The notes beneath the pieces were generated by a model. That model was not told the DNA's origin, made no database searches, and saw only the letters and a program-made list of their open reading frames with translations. From contig JAFRBA010000069.1 of NCBI GenBank assembly GCA_017405115.1, positions 1-16,248 of the forward strand: a stretch of 16,248 bases of DNA, read 5' to 3'. Positions 12,917-16,248 of this stretch are shown here, in pieces. The stretch's first letter is position 1. Every line of letters starts with the position of its first letter. A program made the position numbers and the translations under genes. Source of the DNA: Kiritimatiellia bacterium (lineage in GTDB: Bacteria; Verrucomicrobiota; Kiritimatiellia; RFP12; UBA1067).

Positions 12917-13549
12917 TTAGCGCACTTCGCGAACTTTGCGTGAGGCAGTATCGGCAACATACGGCGCGAGGAGGTTTGGCAGCTGGAGCTTCGCGAAGCG
13001 CCCGACCCACTCCTCCGGATCAAACTTCGTGTCGCTCATGCACCAGCACGTCATCATGCCGTAGAGCTCGCTCATGAAAAGGTGCACGAGCGTATCGACA
13101 GGCGTGTTCTTCTTCAGCAAGCCGTCCTTCACCGCATCGTTGAGGAAACCCGTCAGGTGCCTGTGATCGTACGCGTACTTGCCGCCGCACATTTCCCCCG
13201 GAGAGTCCGCCGGGTTGATCACCTCGCGCACCCACTGGCGGCACAGCTCCACGCCGCCGCACGTCACGCCCTCCATGAATCCCCTGAAGTAGAACGCCAG
13301 CTTCTCGACGATGGAGCCCTTGTGCTCGCGCGTCTTGCGGTCCACGTCGCTGAACCACTCCTTGCAGCACTCGAAGATGATATCTTCTTTGCGCTTGAAA
13401 TAGACGTAGAAGGTGCCTTTCGCAACGCCGCAGGCGTGCGTGATGTCCTCGACGGACACGTTGGCGAACCCTTTCTCCTCAATGAGAGAACACGCCGTGT
13501 CATATATCTTCCGGCGCGTCTCCTGAGCTATTTTCTGCCGCTTTGTCAC
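12917..13549 (-). CDS. TetR/AcrR-family transcriptional regulator, cysteine-rich
   Basis: A 210-residue protein from a GTG start. The N-terminal helix-turn-helix is clear: QETRRKIYDTACSLIEEKGFANVSVEDITHACGVAKGTFYVYFKRKEDI (about 9-57). The ligand domain carries many cysteines, nine in all, including FECC, CGGVELC and CWC. Thiol sensing of electrophiles, as in NemR, is therefore possible. The GTG at 13547-13549 is preceded by AGAAGGA at good spacing. The ATG nine codons upstream (13574-13576) would sit almost at the predicted transcription start and is less likely. The last residues, ASRKVREVR, are encoded by the right arm of the repeat, so the original C-terminus has been replaced or extended. 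It is followed by the GxxExxY gene after nine bases. Confidence 0.86.
   Translation of the reverse strand: MTKRQKIAQETRRKIYDTACSLIEEKGFANVSVEDITHACGVAKGTFYVYFKRKEDIIFECCKEWFSDVDRKTREHKGSIVEKLAFYFRGFMEGVTCGGVELCRQWVREVINPADSPGEMCGGKYAYDHRHLTGFLNDAVKDGLLKKNTPVDTLVHLFMSELYGMMTCWCMSDTKFDPEEWVGRFAKLQLPNLLAPYVADTASRKVREVR
12920..12946 (-). repeat. Right arm of the repeat element (copy f), forming the TetR 3' end
   Basis: The minus strand reads GCCTCACGCAAAGTTCGC, then GAAGTGCGC. It is the inverted partner of 12491-12522. The TetR stop codon follows immediately, and similarity to the left arm continues into TAAG, so the arm supplies both the TetR end and part of the GxxExxY ribosome binding site. 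Confidence 0.75.
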
Positions 13550-13584
13550 TTGGAATCCTTCTGGGAGTGTGAACATCGAAAGGT

Positions 13585-13626
13585 ATTATATCACATCGCC
13601 GACCGCAGGTCAATGACCGGCGGTCA
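13585..13626 (-). promoter_or_regulatory. TetR promoter with two tandem operators
   Basis: On the minus strand TTGACC (13608-13613), a 17-base spacer and TATAAT (13585-13590) form a near-consensus promoter, with the start expected at about 13578. Two 13-base palindromic sites lie over and beside the -35: 13614-13626, TGACCGGCGGTCA on the plus strand and a perfect inverted repeat apart from the central base, and 13600-13612, CGACCGCAGGTCA, imperfect. One base separates them. This arrangement fits autorepression by the TetR protein. The distal site overlaps the last codons of the acetyltransferase gene. Confidence 0.75.
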
Positions 13627-14296
13627 GTTTTCTCGCTGAAGTATCGCCGCGACCTTGGCCAATTTGCCTTATGATGCGGGCCGGCACGCCGGCGACGACG
13701 GTGCGCGGCGGCACGTCCTTCGTCACGACCGCGCCCGCCCCAACGATCGCGCCTTCGCCGATTCTCACGCCGGGACAGATCGTCACCCGTGCGCCGAGCC
13801 ACACCTTGTCGCCGATGACGACAGGCTTTGCGAACATCCCGCCGCGTTTGTCGGGATCGGGGTCGTGGTTGAGCGTCGCAATGATCGCCTGCGGGCCAAC
13901 CAGCACATCATCGCCGATTTCGATACCTCCCTGATCCTGGAACTGGCATCCAGCGTTGATGAATACGCGTTTGCCGATCTTCGTGTTCTTGCCGCTCGGC
14001 CTCTTGCGACCGCTTCGCGGCTCAGTCGCTACACTCCTTCGGGCAACCCGACGCCTGCGGCGCGGGCGAATATCCGTGTGGAACGGCGGGAAGAGACCAA
14101 ACGACTCGTCGATCTCGCTCGCCGTCAACTGCGACATGAGCGCACGCACTTGCTCCGGCGCATGGTACGCGCCGTTCAATTCCGCCGTGATTTTCAGCGC
14201 TTCCTGCGAGAATGCGTGAAACGCCTGATGCAACGCACTCCCTGCTGGAATGTACGTCGTCTCCGCCATCGCCTTTCTGAATTCATCGACCGTCAT
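13610..14296 (-). CDS. Sugar O-acetyltransferase (maltose/galactoside type, LbH fold) with in-frame insert
   Basis: A 228-residue hexapeptide acyltransferase. The N-terminal mac region ([20 protein letters not shown]) is followed by [10 protein letters not shown] and the left-handed beta-helix: [93 protein letters not shown]. His144 in TLNHD is the catalytic histidine position of the family, and acetyl-CoA is the donor. Normal members run straight from FPPFxTD to GKNxxIG. Here residues 76-101, Arg-rich ([20 protein letters not shown]), are inserted in frame just before the beta-helix. AGGA precedes the ATG. It is divergent from LysR, with its own strong promoter at 14337-14365. Confidence 0.88.
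   Translation of the reverse strand: MTVDEFRKAMAETTYIPAGSALHQAFHAFSQEALKITAELNGAYHAPEQVRALMSQLTASEIDESFGLFPPFHTDIRPRRRRRVARRSVATEPRSGRKRPSGKNTKIGKRVFINAGCQFQDQGGIEIGDDVLVGPQAIIATLNHDPDPDKRGGMFAKPVVIGDKVWLGARVTICPGVRIGEGAIVGAGAVVTKDVPPRTVVAGVPARIIRQIGQGRGDTSARKLTAGH
13994..14071. repeat. GC-rich palindromic insert inside the acetyltransferase gene
   Basis: These 78 bases (26 codons) correspond to the Arg-rich segment absent from usual family members. It contains a hairpin: CCGC (14010-14013), TTC, GCGG (14017-14020), with outer GCGAC/GTCGC arms (14006-14029). The length is a multiple of three, so the frame is kept. It resembles protein-coding palindromic elements such as those of Rickettsia in behaviour, not in sequence. 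Confidence 0.55.
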
Positions 14297-14336
14297 TTCA
14301 GGTGTTTCCTAATGTGGTGAATAAGAAAACATCAAG

Positions 14337-14365
14337 ATTATATGATATTCCGCCTATAATAACAA
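14337..14365 (-). promoter_or_regulatory. Promoter of the acetyltransferase gene
   Basis: The minus strand reads TTGTTA (14360-14365), 17 bases, TATAAT (14337-14342), about 34 bases from the predicted start of transcription to the ATG. The intergenic region is AT-rich and shared with the divergent LysR promoter, so LysR binding here would affect both. Confidence 0.6.
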
Positions 14366-14392
14366 ATATCGATTTCTTATCAGACACCATAA

Positions 14393-14421
14393 TTTACACT
14401 TATGCCTTAATATGGTATATT
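14393..14421 (+). promoter_or_regulatory. Promoter of the LysR gene (leaderless)
   Basis: TTTACA (14393-14398), 17 bases, TATATT (14416-14421) preceded by TGG as an extended -10. The predicted start is about 14428, next to the ATG at 14429, and no Shine-Dalgarno is present. Confidence 0.62.
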
Positions 14422-14428
14422 ATGCCGC

Positions 14429-15394
14429 ATGGACTTACGGATACTCAGGTACTTTCTCGCCGTGGCGGACGAGGGGAACATCACCCGCGCCGCTGAACGG
14501 CTGCACGTCTCGCAGCCTGCGCTCTCCACGCAGCTCGCCGCGCTGGAGGACGAGCTCGGGCACAAGCTCCTCGAACGCAGCGCGCGCGGAATCGCCTTGA
14601 CCGAGAAAGGCTTGGCTCTCAGGCAGCGTGCCGATGACCTCGTGGACCTTGCCGAGCGGGTGGAGGCCGAGATCAAGGCCTCTGACACGGACGAAATCGT
14701 CGGCACGGTCTCCATCGGTGCCGGAGAGACGCCGGCGTTCCGCTTCGTGGCCCGCGCGGCGAATGAACTTCACCGCAAGAACCCGAAACTTTGTTTCTCC
14801 GTCTCATCGGGAAACGGCGAGGACATCGTCACCCATCTGCGCGAGGGGACCTTCGACCTTGGCGTGCTCATCGGCCCCGGACGCTACGACGGCTTCGACT
14901 ACCTGACGCTTCCCTACACGCACCACTGGGGACTTGCCGTCAGGAAGGATTCGCCGCTCGCCGAGAAGAAGCGCATATCGCCGAAGGACGCGCAAGGCGT
15001 CCCGCTCATCTGCTCTCGCCAGGCAATGGTAAAGGAGTTTCTCGCCGGGTGGTTCGGCTGCCCATTTGGGAAGCTGGATGTAGTCGCGAACTACAACCTC
15101 ATCTACAACGCGGCCGTTTTCGTCGAGGCGGGTCTCGGCGCGGCGGTCTGCATCGACGGGATGATCCCGCAGGAGTTCGCCGAACGCGTCTTGTTCCGTC
15201 CGTTCGCGCCCGCGCTCGTCAGCGACGTCTACCTCGCCTGGCGCAAGAATGCCGCGCTATCCCCCGCCGCAGCCACGCTCGTCGAAACAGTCCGTGCCAT
15301 GTCGTCCGGTCGTCACGGTCGAAGCGCAGGGTCTAATGGGTTGCTCCTTTCGGCGGTTGTACCATCCGACGCTTCGGGATCGGGGAAGAAGTAA
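14429..15394 (+). CDS. LysR-family transcriptional regulator
   Basis: A 321-residue LysR-type regulator. Residues 1-60 are the winged helix-turn-helix (LRYFLAVADEGNITRAAERLHVSQPALSTQLAALEDELGHKLLERS), followed by a linker helix and the two-lobed effector domain (about 90-295; VSIGAGETPAFRFVA, GTFDLGVLIGP, LAVRKDSPLAEKK, FVEAGLGAAVCID). The ligand cannot be inferred. It is divergent from the acetyltransferase and may also act on the redox genes beyond it, a common arrangement for LysR proteins beside flavodoxin and aldo/keto reductase clusters. The ATG lies eight bases after the -10 box without a Shine-Dalgarno. The last 25 or so residues (SSGRHGRSAGSNGLLLSAV...) are unlike the family end and may be read-through of a lost stop. 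Confidence 0.88.
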   Translation: MDLRILRYFLAVADEGNITRAAERLHVSQPALSTQLAALEDELGHKLLERSARGIALTEKGLALRQRADDLVDLAERVEAEIKASDTDEIVGTVSIGAGETPAFRFVARAANELHRKNPKLCFSVSSGNGEDIVTHLREGTFDLGVLIGPGRYDGFDYLTLPYTHHWGLAVRKDSPLAEKKRISPKDAQGVPLICSRQAMVKEFLAGWFGCPFGKLDVVANYNLIYNAAVFVEAGLGAAVCIDGMIPQEFAERVLFRPFAPALVSDVYLAWRKNAALSPAAATLVETVRAMSSGRHGRSAGSNGLLLSAVVPSDASGSGKK

Positions 15395-15400
15395 GCTCTC

Positions 15401-15721
15401 CTACCCTTGCTCTGCGAGTTTCAATCCGACTATTCCGGAGACGATAAGCGCGGCAGAGGCAATGCGCAGGGCGGATGCCGATTCGCCAAACATTGCGATT
15501 CCGACGGCAACGCCGCCAACTGCGCCGATGCCAGTCCAGACCGCGTACGCCGTTCCCATCGGAAGCGGCTTCATGGCGATGGACAAGAGCCAGAAGCTGA
15601 GCGCCATCCCACAGATGCAAACCACGTCGGCAAGTGGATTCTTGAATCCGTTCGACATCTTGAGCGCCGTCGCCCAGACGACCTCGAACAGACCGGCCGT
15701 TATCAATATCATCCAGTTCAT
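15401..15721 (-). CDS. gdx: Small multidrug resistance (SMR) transporter, Gdx/SugE type
   Basis: A 106-residue protein with four membrane helices. MNWMILITAGLFEVVWATALK contains the essential Glu13, and MKPLPMGTAYAVWTGIGAVGG plus FGESASALRIASAALIVSGIVGLKL match the SugE/Gdx subgroup, which exports guanidinium in exchange for protons as antiparallel dimers. The ATG at 15719-15721 is chosen because family members begin M(S/N)W at this place and GAGG lies upstream. A longer frame begins at 15748, where its ATG overlaps the stop of the upstream permease fragment (ATGA). No guanidine riboswitch is recognised upstream. Its stop lies six bases from that of the convergent LysR gene. Confidence 0.88.
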   Translation of the reverse strand: MNWMILITAGLFEVVWATALKMSNGFKNPLADVVCICGMALSFWLLSIAMKPLPMGTAYAVWTGIGAVGGVAVGIAMFGESASALRIASAALIVSGIVGLKLAEQG

Positions 15722-15744
15722 CTTACGCCTCGTGAATTCGTTTG

Positions 15745-16059
15745 TCATTTCACATTCTCTAGCGATTCAAACCGCTTCATGCGTTTGCCGTCTCGCTCGA
15801 TGGTCTCCGGGCCTTTTCCCGCGCCGTTCTTTCTCAACCCCGCCGCGATCGGCAAGACGCCGCACGGGCAAATCGGCAACGGCACGCCGACAGCGGCCGC
15901 GCTGAGTATGCCGCGGACGCCGGAACTTCCGCCCATGACGCGGTTGGCCCAGTCGCGCGGAATCCAGACGGCGATGATTCCCGCCGTCAGAAAACCAAAG
16001 ACGAGCCAAGGCGCCATCATGGCGAAGACGTGCGCAAAGGCGACGACGTTCTCTTTCAT
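15745..16059 (-). pseudogene. Truncated permease (ArsP/SO_0444-type, PF03773-like) N-terminal fragment
   Basis: A 104-residue frame whose first 83 residues match the start of predicted two-part permeases linked to copper/zinc or arsenic efflux: APWLVFGFLTAGIIAVWIPRDW, GGSSGVRGILSAAAVGVPLPICPCGV, LPIAAGLRKNGAGKG. The CPC motif (Cys64, Cys66) is the family's metal-binding signature. Intact proteins are 300-400 residues and continue with SFLISTPQTG; here that is replaced by a charged tail (ETIERDGKRMKRFESLENVK) and a stop. The rest is not in the window, so this is a remnant, or a short stand-alone form. AGGAAAGGAAG lies about ten bases before the ATG, with a GCCGCTGCGGC palindrome between. It is probably co-transcribed with the SMR gene, which it overlaps or nearly touches. 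Confidence 0.68.
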
Positions 16060-16101
16060 GCCGCAGCGGCTTCCTTTCCTCGTTTCGTGAAAACGCCGAT
16101 T

Positions 16102-16134
16102 ATTATACTAGAACTTTCCCAACCCTGTAGGGTT
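16102..16134 (-). promoter_or_regulatory. Promoter -10 and palindrome upstream of the permease/SMR genes
   Basis: The minus strand has TATAAT (16102-16107), 42 bases before the permease ATG. Instead of a -35 box there is a perfect inverted repeat AACCCT-GT-AGGGTT (16121-16134) centred about 20 bases upstream, at the place where an activator or repressor would contact RNA polymerase. Confidence 0.45.
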
Positions 16135-16150
16135 ATGCGAAATTGATGCG

Positions 16151-16174
16151 AAAGCCGCCTTCCCGGCGGCTTTT
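16151..16174 (+). terminator. Rho-independent-type terminator hairpin
   Basis: AAAGCCGCC (16151-16159), loop TTCCC, GGCGGCTTT (16165-16173), then T and CTGC. The stem is a perfect 9 bp, and the flanking A and T bases make it usable in both directions, most likely ending a gene beyond the right edge. From here to 16248 no gene is seen; one minus-strand frame is open to the edge but has no protein-like character. Confidence 0.65.
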
Positions 16175-16248
16175 CTGCTGCTTATCCTTTTCTGGCGTTT
16201 TTTGAGTGTCGATTCTGCCAGCGTCAGGCTTGCGAATTCCCTAGGAAA

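Larger units (their letters stand above)
12491..12946. mobile_element. Putative autonomous repeat element: GxxExxY gene between inverted arms
   Basis: The two outer ends are the arms of the hairpin repeat: GTCTCACGCAAAGTCCGC... at 12491-12522 and its inverted partner at 12920-12946. They enclose the single gene 12530-12907 with almost no other DNA. About 26 of 31 positions match between the arms. In the hairpin copies at 7331 and 11802 the same arms enclose only a short loop. The mobile interpretation is an inference; no target-site duplication was identified. Confidence 0.5.

Noticed and set aside
7331..12946. CRISPR array
   Set aside because: The repeats are dispersed, inverted and imperfect, without regular spacers, and no cas gene is present.
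13550..13576. ATG at 13574-13576 as the TetR start
   Set aside because: It would lie at the predicted transcription start without a Shine-Dalgarno, while the GTG at 13547-13549 has AGAAGGA and gives the normal TetR N-terminus.
15722..16059. Guanidine riboswitch before the SMR gene
   Set aside because: The space before the SMR start is taken by the permease fragment, and no ykkC-type or paired ACGR-loop hairpins were recognised there or in 16060-16248.
16175..16248. A partial minus-strand gene entering from the right edge
   Set aside because: One frame is open, but it runs through the terminator hairpin and is Lys/Arg/Ser-rich with no recognisable motif.

Overview
The window is about 16 kb of bacterial chromosome with high GC, apart from a visibly AT-richer stretch at about 2600-3900. 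Three things point to a PVC-superphylum bacterium of the Kiritimatiellota/Verrucomicrobiota type, possibly gut-derived: a Planctomycetes/Verrucomicrobia-style sigma-70 factor, secreted SUMF1-domain proteins (one ending in a DxDxDG calcium-type repeat), and dispersed repeats of the TCTCACGCAAAG / TCTCACGCAGAGGCGC kind beside a GxxExxY gene. This assignment is an inference; no rRNA or marker gene is present.

Left part (1-5600): the 5' end of a sigma factor gene, a secreted alpha/beta hydrolase, a divergent SUMF1-domain protein with a C-terminal Ca-type motif, an AT-rich acyltransferase-3 gene, a RelE/ParE-type toxin-antitoxin pair, and a second secreted SUMF1-domain paralogue. The hydrolase and the two SUMF1 genes share a repeated 5' leader, which suggests co-regulation.

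Centre (5672-13549): a run of eleven minus-strand genes, probably one or a few operons read right to left from a TetR gene. The order is TetR, GxxExxY protein, Tat-exported flavodoxin, CxxCxxC flavodoxin-fold oxidoreductase, aldo/keto reductase, SnoaL-like protein, nitroreductase, ABM-type lipoprotein, YqhD-like iron alcohol dehydrogenase, CMD-cupin protein and a second CxxCxxC flavodoxin-fold protein. Together they look like a reductive detoxification set for aldehydes, quinones and other electrophiles. TetR is cysteine-rich and its promoter (TTGACC-N17-TATAAT) is overlaid by two 13-bp TGACC...GGTCA operators, so it probably represses itself and at least the first genes.

Right part (13610-16248): a maltose/galactoside-type O-acetyltransferase with a foreign in-frame insert, a divergent LysR regulator with an apparently leaderless mRNA, a Gdx/SugE-type small multidrug resistance transporter, a truncated CPC-motif permease and a terminator hairpin.

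The most unusual structure is the repeat family. Two complete hairpins (7331-7404 and 11802-11874) sit directly after stop codons. At 12491-12946 the same two arms are separated by exactly one gene, encoding the nuclease-fold GxxExxY protein. This resembles an autonomous mobile element with MITE-like derivatives. Related repeats have also entered reading frames: the TetR C-terminus and the CMD-cupin linker. A different GC-rich insert lies in the acetyltransferase.
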